64,000 nt of DNA, from assembly GCA_022820625.1 (NCBI GenBank), contig JAJEFE010000095.1:1-64000 (forward strand), in the 5' to 3' direction. Position 1 is the first letter of the stretch. Every line of letters begins with the position of its first letter. The stretch is from Gammaproteobacteria bacterium (GTDB lineage: Bacteria; Pseudomonadota; Gammaproteobacteria; Steroidobacterales; Rariloculaceae). A program made the translations under genes and the position numbers. This document shows, piece by piece, positions 26,762 to 35,878 of this stretch. Under the pieces are notes generated by a model. That model ran no database searches. It worked only from the letters and a program-made list of their open reading frames with translations, and was not told the origin of the DNA.

Positions 26762-28762
26762 CTATAGCTTCTCCCAGCCGGCGTGGGGAGCGAATCGGGA
26801 ACCGAGGGATTCGGCAAACGATTCCATTCGCCGCACGACCGCTTCGATGCCCCGCAGGCGCGCGTACTGAATCGGCCCACCCCTGAAGGGCGCAAATCCC
26901 GTGCCGAATATGACGCCGGCATCCACCAGGTCCGGATCTTCCACGATCCCTTCCGCGCGACACGCCACCGCCGCGTTGAGCAGCGGCAGGATCAGCCGGT
27001 CCTGGAGGTCCCTGTCAGGCAGCGCGGCGTGTCTTGACTTGACCGGCCGGTTGTCGCGGAAGCGGTAGAAACCGGCCCCGCTCTTGGCCCCCAATTCGCC
27101 CGCCTGAACCTTGGCTTGAAGCAGCGATCCCGCTCCCTCCGAGGTGACGCCCATACTTTCGGCCGCATGCAGGACGACATCCAGCCCCACGCGGTCGGCG
27201 AGTTCAACGGGACCCATGGGCATGCCGAAGTCTTCGGCGGCCCGGTCGATGGTCTCCGGTGCATACCCGTCATGGTGTGCGTACAGGGCCTCGGAGAAGT
27301 AGGGCGCCAATATACGATTGACGAGAAAACCCGGCGAATTGCGGCAGGGCAGGGGCAGCTTCCCGATTTCATTGACGAAAGCCATGGCCCGCGTCATATG
27401 CACTTCATCCGTGGAATCGCTGCGTACGACTTCCACAAGAGGAAGTTTGGCAACCGGATTGAAGAAATGCAGTCCCAGAAAACGGCCACGGTGCCCAATC
27501 GCACCGGAAAGGCGTTCCAGGTCTATACTCGATGTATTCGTGGCCAGCACGGCGTCTGCACGCATCCGGCCTTCCAGTTCCCGGAACAGGTCCTGTTTTG
27601 CGTTCAGACGCTCGACGATAGCTTCGATGACCAGGTCGGCTTCCGCCATGCCGTCAGCTTCGGCGACGAGCCGTTGACGCGCTTTTTCAACCGCCCCGGT
27701 TGCCCCGAGCCGCCGCCGGAACAGCTTGTGCGCCCGCTCCAGCGCCGGTTCCACCAGCGCTGCGGACCGGTCGTGGATCGTCACCGTGAATCCCCTGAGC
27801 GCGCACCAGGCGGCGATGTCGCCACCCATGACGCCGGCCCCCGCCACGTGCACGTGCCTTATCCCGGACGTCTTCGGCGCCTGGCCCCGCAGGCGTTCAC
27901 GAAGGAAAAATACCCGCACCAGGTTTCGCGATGTCGGTGTCCGCAACAGTCGGGCGATGGATCGCGCCTCGGCCTCAAAGGCTGATTCGCTCCCGGCGCC
28001 GTGACGCACCCACAGATCCACGATCGCAAATGGCGCCGGGTAGTGCTCGGGCCGCGCGCGCCGCCTGACCTGTGCGCGCAGACGCCTGCCCAGCAACGAT
28101 CTCACGAACGGCAAACCGAGCATTCGCAGATGCATCGGCGGGCGCTGTTTCATTGGCAGCGTCGCTACCAGTTCCCTGGCGGTCCGATCCAATTGCCCGC
28201 CGGGTACGATGCGGTCCAGCAATCCCATGCGCCGAGCTTGCACTGCGGATACGGACTTGCCGGTGAGCATGAGGTTCAGCGCCGCCGGAGCGCCCAGCAG
28301 ACGCACGCTGCGAACCGTTCCACCCAATCCGGGGTGAATGCCCAGCCGCACTTCGGGAAGGCCCAGATTGCGCTCGTGGCTCTCTATGGCGATCCGGTAG
28401 TCGCAGGCCAGCGCGAGTTCCATGCCGCCGCCCAGCGCAAAACCGTGGATGGCCGCAACGGTGGGACAGGGCAGTTCCTCCAATCGGTTCAGAAGCGCTT
28501 GTCCGCGGTTTACCAACTCTTCGGCCTGACCCGAATCCGCGAGGGCGCGAAACTCCGAAATGTCGGCGCCGGCGATGAATCCGGAATCCTTGGCCGACTT
28601 GAACACCACGCCCGCCGGCGGGTTAGCGGCAGCCTCATCGACAAGGTCGGCCAGTTCCCACAGGACGGCCTGGGAGAGTACGTTGGTATCGCTGTCGGCC
28701 TTGTCGAGAATCAGCCAGCGAATGCCGTCGGCATCGTCCCTGGTTCGCCAGTGTCGGGTCAT
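26762..28762 (-). CDS. Fatty-acid oxidation multifunctional enzyme (enoyl-CoA hydratase / 3-hydroxyacyl-CoA dehydrogenase), FadJ/FadB type
   Basis: 666 residues. The N-terminal crotonase domain has FIAGADISEF, HGFALGGGMELALACDYRI and LGIHPGLGGTVRSVRLLGAP, including both catalytic Glu. The C-terminal dehydrogenase starts at about 300 with HVAGAGVMGGDIAAWCALRG (NAD site), then LGLHFFNPV and FGMPMGPVELADRVGLDV. It hydrates enoyl-CoA and oxidises the hydroxyacyl-CoA. It is shorter than FadB or FadJ (about 715-730), and no thiolase gene is adjacent. The AraC gene lies 32 bases upstream on the same strand. Confidence 0.9.
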   Translation of the reverse strand: MTRHWRTRDDADGIRWLILDKADSDTNVLSQAVLWELADLVDEAAANPPAGVVFKSAKDSGFIAGADISEFRALADSGQAEELVNRGQALLNRLEELPCPTVAAIHGFALGGGMELALACDYRIAIESHERNLGLPEVRLGIHPGLGGTVRSVRLLGAPAALNLMLTGKSVSAVQARRMGLLDRIVPGGQLDRTARELVATLPMKQRPPMHLRMLGLPFVRSLLGRRLRAQVRRRARPEHYPAPFAIVDLWVRHGAGSESAFEAEARSIARLLRTPTSRNLVRVFFLRERLRGQAPKTSGIRHVHVAGAGVMGGDIAAWCALRGFTVTIHDRSAALVEPALERAHKLFRRRLGATGAVEKARQRLVAEADGMAEADLVIEAIVERLNAKQDLFRELEGRMRADAVLATNTSSIDLERLSGAIGHRGRFLGLHFFNPVAKLPLVEVVRSDSTDEVHMTRAMAFVNEIGKLPLPCRNSPGFLVNRILAPYFSEALYAHHDGYAPETIDRAAEDFGMPMGPVELADRVGLDVVLHAAESMGVTSEGAGSLLQAKVQAGELGAKSGAGFYRFRDNRPVKSRHAALPDRDLQDRLILPLLNAAVACRAEGIVEDPDLVDAGVIFGTGFAPFRGGPIQYARLRGIEAVVRRMESFAESLGSRFAPHAGWEKL

Positions 28763-28794
28763 GGGTCAGCAACGCGGGTTACGAATGAAGGCGA

Positions 28795-29619
28795 TCATCG
28801 CAACGTACTGGGCGCACGGCCGAACACGCGTCGAAACGCGCGTCCGAAACCGGCGGCGGATTGGTATCCGGCACGTACCGCCACGGCCTTTATCGGCGCC
28901 GTTGTTCCGCGTAGTTCGCGGCGGGCCTTTAGCATTCGCCAGTACCGGATGTAGCGAAGGGGCGGTTCGCCGACCCGGTGGTGAAAACGTTCCGCGAACG
29001 CCGCCCTCGACAGGCCCACCGAATTTGCCAAATCCGGGACGTGCCAGGGGCGGTCGGGTCGAGCGTGGATTTGCTCAAGCGCATCGTGAATGACAGGATC
29101 GGAAAGCGCCGCCAGAAATACTGGCCCCGGTCCCTCCAGTTGACAGCGCCGCAACATCTCCACAAGCATGATGTCCGCAAGGCGCTGAGCGATAAAATCA
29201 AACCCGAGCCGGGCATTGATCAACTCACCCTCCAACAGCCACGCCGCCCGGCCGAGTTCGCTTTCGTCGGTGAGATCCCGGGAACGCAGCAGCAGCCGCG
29301 CGGGCAGATAGCGCGCCAGCGGATGGGGCAGGGCCCGGTCCAGCGCATATACGCAACGCAGCAGGCGGGTGGGGGAGGACGTTCTGCCGGTACGGGGCCG
29401 CAACTCGTGTCGGCCTCCGTCGGCGAGAAGTACGCAATCCAGTGAGCCAAGCTTGTACTCGGTATTGTCGTCCATGCACTTCAGTGTGCATCCGCCCGAG
29501 ACGACGAACCAGGCCTGCAGGCTTTCGTCGCGACCCGTGTGGATATCCCTCAGCCTGATCGGGTCGACGGAGGTACACTTCAGATTGAGTACTTCCAATA
29601 CTTCGCTCAGAATATCCAT
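28795..29619 (-). CDS. AraC-family transcriptional regulator with N-terminal cupin domain
   Basis: 274 residues. The N-terminal half (MDILSEVLEVL onward) fits the cupin sensor domain of AraC regulators (Cupin_6-like). The C-terminal 95 residues hold two helix-turn-helix motifs: LANSVGLSRAAFAERFHHRV and IKAVAVRAGYQSAAGFGRAF. ATG at 29619 is chosen over one seven codons upstream because the domain begins there. Same-strand closeness to the beta-oxidation gene suggests it may regulate it; the ligand is unknown. Confidence 0.85.
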   Translation of the reverse strand: MDILSEVLEVLNLKCTSVDPIRLRDIHTGRDESLQAWFVVSGGCTLKCMDDNTEYKLGSLDCVLLADGGRHELRPRTGRTSSPTRLLRCVYALDRALPHPLARYLPARLLLRSRDLTDESELGRAAWLLEGELINARLGFDFIAQRLADIMLVEMLRRCQLEGPGPVFLAALSDPVIHDALEQIHARPDRPWHVPDLANSVGLSRAAFAERFHHRVGEPPLRYIRYWRMLKARRELRGTTAPIKAVAVRAGYQSAAGFGRAFRRVFGRAPSTLR

Positions 29620-29738
29620 ACCCGTCCACGGTATACCCAAACCCGGGAAATTTCATCAGGATCTGAACCGGTGCAGGAACCAACAGATGGACTGCATGGC
29701 CTAACCTGCATAGACTGAACGCCAGGGGATAGAGTGCC

Positions 29739-30269
29739 ATGTTCCGCAATTTACATGCCGCCGCACTTGCGTTGATCGCCGGCTGCGCGACGAATCCGAA
29801 TCAGGTCGTATCGCCCCGCTGCGACCTGTTCGATGACTGTTTCGAACGCGATCGGGTGCGGGCTTTCCAAATTCTGGATCACGACACCATCATCGTGGAG
29901 GTCGGCCCCTACCGCTGCCCGTTTCTGGTGGAAGTCGATGGAATCGATTGCCAACTCGCATTTGCGGCGCGCCCGGCATTCTACGACAGCGATCGGCGCA
30001 TCTGCCCCCTGGACAGGGCTGTCCTGGTCACGGATGTTTTCGCGGGCGGCTTTCCGGGTGATGTCTGCCGGGTTCGGGATGTACGGGCCATCTCCGAGGA
30101 CGAACTCCTGGAACGGTACGCCACAGCGGGCAGAATTCCACCGCCGCCGCCGACGGGAACTGGGGAATTGCAGGTCGAAGAAGGTTCGGAGGCTGCAGCT
30201 CCCGCAGTCGAACCGGTTGACGATTCGTCCGTAGCAGAATCAGCGGTAGAGACCGAAGAGTCCTCTTAG
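29739..30269 (+). CDS. DUF6491-like putative lipoprotein
   Basis: 176 residues. An N-terminal signal with lipobox LIAGC (Cys near residue 16) predicts a lipoprotein. The middle (about 30-130) carries QILDHDTIIVEVGPYRCPFL, then paired Cys residues (IDCQL, RICPLD, DVCRV) in the pattern I associate with DUF6491 proteins of gammaproteobacteria. The tail is Pro-rich then very acidic (Glu/Ser/Ala). Function unknown. It is divergent from the AraC gene and convergent with the M48 protease gene. Confidence 0.65.
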   Translation: MFRNLHAAALALIAGCATNPNQVVSPRCDLFDDCFERDRVRAFQILDHDTIIVEVGPYRCPFLVEVDGIDCQLAFAARPAFYDSDRRICPLDRAVLVTDVFAGGFPGDVCRVRDVRAISEDELLERYATAGRIPPPPPTGTGELQVEEGSEAAAPAVEPVDDSSVAESAVETEESS

Positions 30270-30271
30270 CG

Positions 30272-30322
30272 GCGCCACCGGGTCAGGCGCCCCGATCAAC
30301 CTTGACCGGTTGCCGCGACCGG
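30272..30322. terminator. Two GC hairpins between convergent genes
   Basis: GGCGCC (30272-30277 and 30287-30292) with a 9-base loop, and CCGGT/ACCGG (30306-30310, 30318-30322) with a 7-base loop, fill the gap between the lipoprotein gene and the M48 protease gene. Neither has a T-tract, so they are weak candidates only. Confidence 0.28.
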
Positions 30323-30324
30323 CC

Positions 30325-31164
30325 CTACGGCGTACAGATCGCGCGGCCGCGCTCTTCCAGGCTTTCGTTGTAGAGGACCAGCGCCGGGGCCATGGAGGAA
30401 ACGAGATCGTAGATGCGCCGGTCATCGGACGGGTGAGTGGACGCAAATTCAGCCGGCTCGTCGCCCTCGCGGCTTTCGGCCATGTTCTTCCAAAGCTCTA
30501 TGCTGGCCCGGGGATCGTATCCGGCCCTGGCCATGTATTCCATGCCCTTCATATCCGCGTCGGACTCCTGGCCGCGGCTGAAAGGAAACAGGAGCCCGAA
30601 TTGCGCCAACGTGCGCCCGGCTTCACGCCCGACACTGCTGCCGTAGCCCCCGTAATTTCCATAATAGGGGTCATAAATTCCACGGCCGATCTGTTCGCCG
30701 ACCGCTCCGGCGAGAATTTCCAGGAAATCACCGCCCATCTGCCGCCTCGCCCGCGCCATCACGTGATTCTCGGTCACATGAGCGATTTCATGGCCGATGA
30801 CGGCCGCGAGGGAATCCACGGTATCGGCCACCGTAAAGATGCCCGTAAAAACTCCGATCTGTCCGCCGACCATGGCGAATGCGTTGATGGCTTCGTCGTC
30901 GAAAACCACCACTTCCCAGTTCATCTCGGAATAGGGCTCTTCCAGAACTTCGATAATGCTCCAGGCGACGCATTCGACGAACGGCTGAATCCGCGGATCG
31001 GCCGGCTTGGGGAGGTCCCGCTTCATGGTGAGCCATTGAACCCGGGTCTCGCGCTCGATTTCCTTTGCGTTGGCGAACTGCGCCTGGGCCGTGCCTGCGG
31101 CCATCGTGCACAGCCCGGCGGCCGCGGTGGTCAACAGAAGCTTACGGGATAACGATTGGTGCAT
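30325..31164 (-). CDS. Secreted M48-family zinc metalloprotease
   Basis: 279 residues with a signal peptide ending near GTAQAQ. The zinc motif HEIAH is in VIGHEIAHVTENHVMARARR (about 130-150); the third ligand is in ESDADMKGMEYM, and the family ending STHPSDDRRI is present. This is the BepA/YfgC/Oma1-like group of periplasmic proteases, several of which act in outer-membrane quality control. A Gly/Tyr-rich insertion (DPYYGNYGGYGSSVG) sits between the two motifs. GGACAGG before ATG 31164 supports this start over one nine codons upstream. Confidence 0.9.
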   Translation of the reverse strand: MHQSLSRKLLLTTAAAGLCTMAAGTAQAQFANAKEIERETRVQWLTMKRDLPKPADPRIQPFVECVAWSIIEVLEEPYSEMNWEVVVFDDEAINAFAMVGGQIGVFTGIFTVADTVDSLAAVIGHEIAHVTENHVMARARRQMGGDFLEILAGAVGEQIGRGIYDPYYGNYGGYGSSVGREAGRTLAQFGLLFPFSRGQESDADMKGMEYMARAGYDPRASIELWKNMAESREGDEPAEFASTHPSDDRRIYDLVSSMAPALVLYNESLEERGRAICTP

Positions 31165-31393
31165 GGCCTGTCCCCAAAGTCCAACAATCATGGATCGTTA
31201 GATGTCTGAAGAACCCGGAGGTTCATATGACGCTGCCAAGATAGCATATTCCGTCATGGAGGGGAGAATGCTCCTTGCCTTTGGAATGGATGCCATTTGT
31301 AACGCATAATGCATATTATGTTAAATAGCGTGCAACAGTGTAATCCGGCTTTACCCGGCTCAAGTCGAGGGAATCAGGCTTTTCGCCTGAATT

Positions 31394-31425
31394 GAAAACT
31401 GCGGACCCCTGACAGGGCCCGCAGT
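31394..31425 (-). terminator. Rho-independent terminator after the small membrane protein gene
   Basis: Read on the minus strand: ACTGCGG then CCGCAGT form a 7-bp stem (plus-strand 31398-31404 and 31419-31425) around a GC-rich loop that can extend the pairing, followed by TTTTC (31394-31398). It lies about 20 bases downstream of the 31447-31764 gene. Confidence 0.7.
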
Positions 31426-31446
31426 CTTTCCAATCGCGATTACCGC

Positions 31447-31764
31447 TCAGTCTTCGGTCAGTCTCTCGTAGGTCACGAGGGCGAAGATGGTCACGGCTCC
31501 CGCAGCCAATGCGGCTCCGGCACTGCTCAGAATGCTCGTAAGATAGCCACCGATTGCAGGAATCGAATCCAGTGCGCCATCGCCTCCGGCACCCAGGAAC
31601 ACGGCAAGCAAAACGAAGGCAACCCGATTATCGCTTGCCACGTAATATCCAAGTACAAGTCCGGCGATCGCCAGAATGAGTCCGCCCATCGGAATACCCG
31701 GGATCAGGGCGACCGCAAGTACGGCGACAACATTGACGATTCGAACGATTTTGGCTGGGCTCAT
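31447..31764 (-). CDS. Small hydrophobic membrane protein of unknown function
   Basis: 105 residues with three likely membrane segments (about 9-28, 28-55 and 78-98), a Gly/Ala/Val-rich composition and a short charged tail (TYERLTED). A strong GGAGGAG ribosome site precedes the ATG and a good terminator follows, so it appears to be a single-gene unit. I do not recognise the family. It is divergent from uup across 141 bases. Confidence 0.6.
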   Translation of the reverse strand: MSPAKIVRIVNVVAVLAVALIPGIPMGGLILAIAGLVLGYYVASDNRVAFVLLAVFLGAGGDGALDSIPAIGGYLTSILSSAGAALAAGAVTIFALVTYERLTED

Positions 31765-31905
31765 GTTGCTCCTCCCACTGTTGTTTTATACGTTCCGGGA
31801 TCCAGGTACCGTTCTTGTTTGGTATTTGGCACCTGTATCACCTAATGCCTATCCTACCACGATTGAGAGACCAGACAGAATTTTCCTTTCGCGAAACCGC
31901 TTACC

Positions 31906-33810
31906 ATGATTTTCGATGTGCGATTTGACGATGTTTCGCTGGCTTTCGGCGATCAGGTCATCCTCCGGGCGGCGAACCTGCGCCTCGACCCGGGCGAGCG
32001 CGTATGTCTGATAGGCCGCAACGGTTCGGGCAAGTCGTCCACCCTCAAACTCCTGACCGGGGACATCGAGCCGGACGAAGGCAGGGTCGAACTCCCCGCG
32101 GAAATGCGGCTGGCAATGCTGGACCAGGCACTGGACGAGCCCACCGAACGGCTCGTCCGCGACGTCGTTACCGATGGAATGCACGCCCAGCGTTCCCGAA
32201 TCGAAGCTTTTCGCGCCCTTTCCGGCGAACCATCGCCCGGGAAGGCCCATCTGCGTGAACTTGAGGCGCTGCAGGCGGCCATAGACGCCGGTGGTGGCTG
32301 GTCGATAGATGTCCATGTGGATGCCATCATCTCCCAGCTCGAACTGCCCGCCAGCGAGCGCATGAGCGAACTGTCAGGCGGCTGGAGGCGCCGGGTAGCG
32401 CTGGCTCAAGCCCTGGTCGGCAAGCCGGAGTTGCTGCTTCTGGACGAACCGACCAACCACCTCGACATCAGTACCATCGAGTGGCTTGAAGGGGAAGTTC
32501 GCCGGTATGACGGCACGGTGCTGTTCGTATCCCACGATCGGGGATTCGTGGAGCGTCTGGCGACCCGCGTCATCTCCATCGATCGCGGTACCCTGAGATC
32601 CTGGCCCGGCGGTTACCGGGCGTACCTGCGCCAGAAGCGCAAGGCCGACACCGAAGAGGATCGCGCCAACGCCCTTTTCGACAAGTTGCTCGCTGAGGAA
32701 GAGGCCTGGATACGCCGGGGCATCAAGGCGCGGGAAAGCCGCAACGAGGGGCGTGTGCGCGCGCTCGAGGCCATGCGTGAGCAACGCGCCCAGCGCATCA
32801 AGCGCCCGGCGCAGGCGCGCATTCACATCAACGAATCCGAACAGCTGTCTGGCAAGAAGGTTTTTGAGGTCAGGAACGTAACCCACGGTTATAGCGGAAT
32901 AACCTTGTTGCGAAATTTCTCGCTGCGCATCATGCGCGGGGACCGGATCGGTATTATCGGCAACAATGGCGTCGGCAAGAGCACGCTGTTGCGAATCCTT
33001 CTCGGCGAAGTGAAACCCGACACGGGGTCCGTCAAGCGCGGCACGCACCTGCAGGTGGCCTATTTCGACCAGCTTCGGCGCGAACTCGATACCTCGAAGA
33101 CGGTCGCCGAAATCGTCGGCGAAGGCCGCGACTACATCGACATCCAGGGCCGCAAGAAGCACGTCGTAGGCTATCTGACCGACTTCCTGTTCTCGGCGAA
33201 ACGCGCCATGACCAGGGTTTCGGCGCTGTCCGGAGGCGAGCGCAACCGGGTCATTCTTGCAAAACTCCTGATCCAGCCGGCGAACCTGCTGATCTTCGAT
33301 GAACCCACCAACGACCTGGACGTAGAAACCCTGGAGGCGTTGGAGGCGCGATTGCTCGCTTACTCCGCAACGCTGATCGTCGTCAGCCATGATCGCTATT
33401 TTCTTGACCAGGTGGTCACGAGCACTCTGGTTTTCGAAGGCGATGGCGTCGTCCATCGATACTCCGGCGGCTATAGCGACTGGGAACGGCTGCGGCGGCA
33501 CCTGGCGGTGGGGGATTCGCCCGCGCCCGTGGCAAGAACAGCCAGACGATCGTCGGGGCGAGCCCCCTCCCCCGCCAAAAAGCTCACCTACAAGCTGCAA
33601 CGCGAGCTGGATGGGCTTCCTCAGCAGATTCAGGCGCTGGAACAGCGTGTCCAGGCGATGGAACAGGAGGTCAACACGGCAGAGTTCTATCGTCAGCCCC
33701 ACGAAAATGTCCAGGCGGCGCTCCAGGAACTGGATCAACTACGTTCACGCCTCGAGGCGGCGGTGGACCGCTGGGGCGAACTGGAAACGCAGTCCCAGAA
33801 GTTCCGTTAA
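31906..33810 (+). CDS. uup: ABC-F ATPase Uup
   Basis: 634 residues, the length of E. coli Uup. Two ATP-binding domains: GRNGSGKSSTLKLL with LSGGWRRRVALAQAL and LLLDEPTNHLD in the first; GNNGVGKSTLLRIL with LSGGERNRVILAKLL and LIFDEPTNDLD in the second. A linker of charged helices lies between them, and a C-terminal coiled coil (about 560-630) is the Uup hallmark. It has no membrane part; Uup binds DNA and ribosomes and affects transposon excision and translation. Confidence 0.93.
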   Translation: MIFDVRFDDVSLAFGDQVILRAANLRLDPGERVCLIGRNGSGKSSTLKLLTGDIEPDEGRVELPAEMRLAMLDQALDEPTERLVRDVVTDGMHAQRSRIEAFRALSGEPSPGKAHLRELEALQAAIDAGGGWSIDVHVDAIISQLELPASERMSELSGGWRRRVALAQALVGKPELLLLDEPTNHLDISTIEWLEGEVRRYDGTVLFVSHDRGFVERLATRVISIDRGTLRSWPGGYRAYLRQKRKADTEEDRANALFDKLLAEEEAWIRRGIKARESRNEGRVRALEAMREQRAQRIKRPAQARIHINESEQLSGKKVFEVRNVTHGYSGITLLRNFSLRIMRGDRIGIIGNNGVGKSTLLRILLGEVKPDTGSVKRGTHLQVAYFDQLRRELDTSKTVAEIVGEGRDYIDIQGRKKHVVGYLTDFLFSAKRAMTRVSALSGGERNRVILAKLLIQPANLLIFDEPTNDLDVETLEALEARLLAYSATLIVVSHDRYFLDQVVTSTLVFEGDGVVHRYSGGYSDWERLRRHLAVGDSPAPVARTARRSSGRAPSPAKKLTYKLQRELDGLPQQIQALEQRVQAMEQEVNTAEFYRQPHENVQAALQELDQLRSRLEAAVDRWGELETQSQKFR

Positions 33811-34002
33811 TCCACTTCCTGCGCCAGCCTGTAACCGCGCACTCGGGCCACTGGACCGAGCGCGCGTGCGAGTTTCCCCCGGTGGACTTGGGGCTGCCGA
33901 TACAGCAGAATGCCTGCGGTCTGCCGGCTGCCGTGACAGTGTTTCGGAGATGCCATCAGGCAGATTCAGGGTGTCGTTCCTGCTACAGCACGGGGAAGAA
34001 AA

Positions 34003-34251
34003 ATGGCCGAACCCGCAAGACAAAACCACCTGGTACCCCAGACTACCTGGCAAAAGGTCTACCTGGGGTGGTTCCTGTTCTGTTTCCTTATGGTTTGGGT
34101 CGGCACCTGGGCCGTGAATGAGCCCGTGGCCGTTCTGGGGATGCCCATGGTGTACGTGTGGTGCAGCGGGTGGGGCCTTGCTTGGCTCTTCGGCTGCCTG
34201 TACTGCGGCCTCAGGATTGAGGCCGAACGCGAAGCGTCCCGGGGAGAGTAA
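34003..34251 (+). CDS. Small two-helix membrane protein, likely symporter partner subunit
   Basis: 82 residues with two membrane segments (about 20-40 and 45-68) in a Trp-rich context (YLGWFLFCFLMVWVGTWAV). Small proteins of this kind often precede sodium:solute symporter genes, as YhdT precedes PanF. It ends 3 bases before the symporter ATG, so the two are surely co-translated. The role is inferred from size and position. Confidence 0.7.
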   Translation: MAEPARQNHLVPQTTWQKVYLGWFLFCFLMVWVGTWAVNEPVAVLGMPMVYVWCSGWGLAWLFGCLYCGLRIEAEREASRGE

Positions 34252-34254
34252 CGC

Positions 34255-35766
34255 ATGGAATCCTGGCACTACACAGTCATCATCGTCATTCTCTACGCGC
34301 TGCTCATTCTCTGGGTGGGCACCGGCCGCTGGACCAAGGTCGGCCGGGTGGCCATGGACGACTATTTCAAGGTGGCGCCCGGATTCGGGTTCATCGTGCT
34401 CTACCTCGGAATTGCCGGCGGATTTCACACGGCCTTCGCGATCCCCGGTTCCATGGGGTTCTACCACGCGCACGGCGTCGCCTTCGCGGCGAATGTCCTG
34501 TGGACGGTATTCACGCCCCTGGGGGTGATCTACTTCATCGGCTCGCGCATTACCTGCCTGGGCCGGAAATTCAACTACATTACGCCCGCAGACCTGCTGG
34601 TGGATTACTTCGGCGACGGCAAGTTCCGCGCGTTCATCGCAATCTACATTCTGTCCTGCTGCATACCGTTGATGACGGCCAACGTCACGGGACCCGCCGT
34701 ACTGCTCTCGGAAGGCACCCAGGGGAACATTCCCTATGTCGGCGCGCTGCTGATCATGGGCGTCATGGTGATGATCTACGTCACCTCGAGCGGTATTCGG
34801 GGCGTGACCTGGACCACGGTGGCCCAGGCGGTGTGGATGTTCGTGGCGGTGTGGGCGGCAGCCATCTGGTGCCTGAACCTCATCGACGGCAACCTCATGA
34901 CGCTGTTCAACCGGATCCTTGAAACAGAGCCATCGATGCTGACCCTGCCGGGCCCCAACGGCCTGGCGACGCCGGAGTGGTGGGTCACCTTCCCTGTCTT
35001 CGGGCTTGCGTTGTACTGGGCGATTCTGCCCCGCGGTTTCATGTTCTTCTACTCCGCCAGGGACGTTCAGACGACCCGGCGCATCGGGTTGACGGTGGGC
35101 TTTTACCTGATGACCCTGTACCTGCCTGCCATGGTGATCGGTTTCACCGCCTTTTATTTCCTCCCCGAAGTGGATTCGGACGGTTCCTTCCCACTGATGC
35201 TGGCGACCTATGCGCCGGCCTGGTTCGCCGGGCTGATCGTGGCGGGTGGGCTGGCGGCGGGCATGTCGTCGCTTGACGCCGACACGAATGCCAATTCCGC
35301 GATGTTGACCAAGGATGTCTATGCGACTTTCGTGAGGAAGAACGCGCCGGACCGCCACTACATCACCATCGGGCGCTTGATCGTCGTGGGCCTGGTGGCG
35401 ATCACGGTGGCTGCTGCGGCGTATCGCTGGGGCCTCGTCGTTCTCATGATCGGCGTGACGGCGTCGATGATTACCCAACTCCTGCCGGCGGTTCTGGCGG
35501 TCACCGTACCGATGGGCATTCGGTTCACCAAGGCCGGTGTCACTGCCGGTATCCTCGCTGGCCTTGCGGTTTCGTTGCTGTCGCGGTTCTTTGCCGCGGA
35601 CCTGCTGCCCGACGGATGGCGGTTCGATCCGTCCTTCTGGGGCCTGGTCGTCAACATTCCCGTGACCCTGATCGTGAGCCAATTCACGACGCCGCCGGAT
35701 CCCGAGAGGGTGGCCCGAATCCGTGCCGCCCTGGATGAGGAATTTCGTCGAAAGCCCGCGACCTGA
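34255..35766 (+). CDS. Sodium:solute symporter family transporter
   Basis: 503 residues with about 13 membrane segments. SSS-family marks include GIAGGFHTAFAIPGSMGFYH, VTSSGIRGVTWTTVAQAVWM and LAAGMSSLDADTNANSAMLT. It should import a solute with Na+. It is followed by a synthase-like enzyme and molybdenum hydroxylase genes, so the solute may be the substrate of that cluster. The specific solute cannot be read from the sequence. Confidence 0.87.
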   Translation: MESWHYTVIIVILYALLILWVGTGRWTKVGRVAMDDYFKVAPGFGFIVLYLGIAGGFHTAFAIPGSMGFYHAHGVAFAANVLWTVFTPLGVIYFIGSRITCLGRKFNYITPADLLVDYFGDGKFRAFIAIYILSCCIPLMTANVTGPAVLLSEGTQGNIPYVGALLIMGVMVMIYVTSSGIRGVTWTTVAQAVWMFVAVWAAAIWCLNLIDGNLMTLFNRILETEPSMLTLPGPNGLATPEWWVTFPVFGLALYWAILPRGFMFFYSARDVQTTRRIGLTVGFYLMTLYLPAMVIGFTAFYFLPEVDSDGSFPLMLATYAPAWFAGLIVAGGLAAGMSSLDADTNANSAMLTKDVYATFVRKNAPDRHYITIGRLIVVGLVAITVAAAAYRWGLVVLMIGVTASMITQLLPAVLAVTVPMGIRFTKAGVTAGILAGLAVSLLSRFFAADLLPDGWRFDPSFWGLVVNIPVTLIVSQFTTPPDPERVARIRAALDEEFRRKPAT

Positions 35767-35810
35767 GCATTGGTTCAAGCAGCCTGAAACTTTGTTTAAT
35801 CGCGGGTTCG

Positions 35811-35842
35811 CTCGCGCGAGTGGAGAATCGAAGCGGTATAAT
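35811..35842 (+). promoter_or_regulatory. Candidate promoter with palindrome at the -35 position
   Basis: A perfect TATAAT (35837-35842) lies 37 bases before the ATG at 35879. The -35 position (about 35814-35819) has no consensus and instead falls inside the perfect 10-bp palindrome CTCGCGCGAG (35811-35820). This layout fits a regulated promoter for the catabolic genes. The palindrome is also typical of GC-rich chance sequence. Confidence 0.45.
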
Positions 35843-35878
35843 TCCCGTTTGTGCAGGCCATACTCGAGGGCAATCGAA

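Noticed and set aside
33745-35778. Long open frame on the minus strand (about 677 codons) over the symporter genes
   Set aside because: Its translation is His/Arg/Gln/Gly-rich with no domains, as expected from the antisense frame of GC-rich coding DNA; the plus strand holds a clear symporter.
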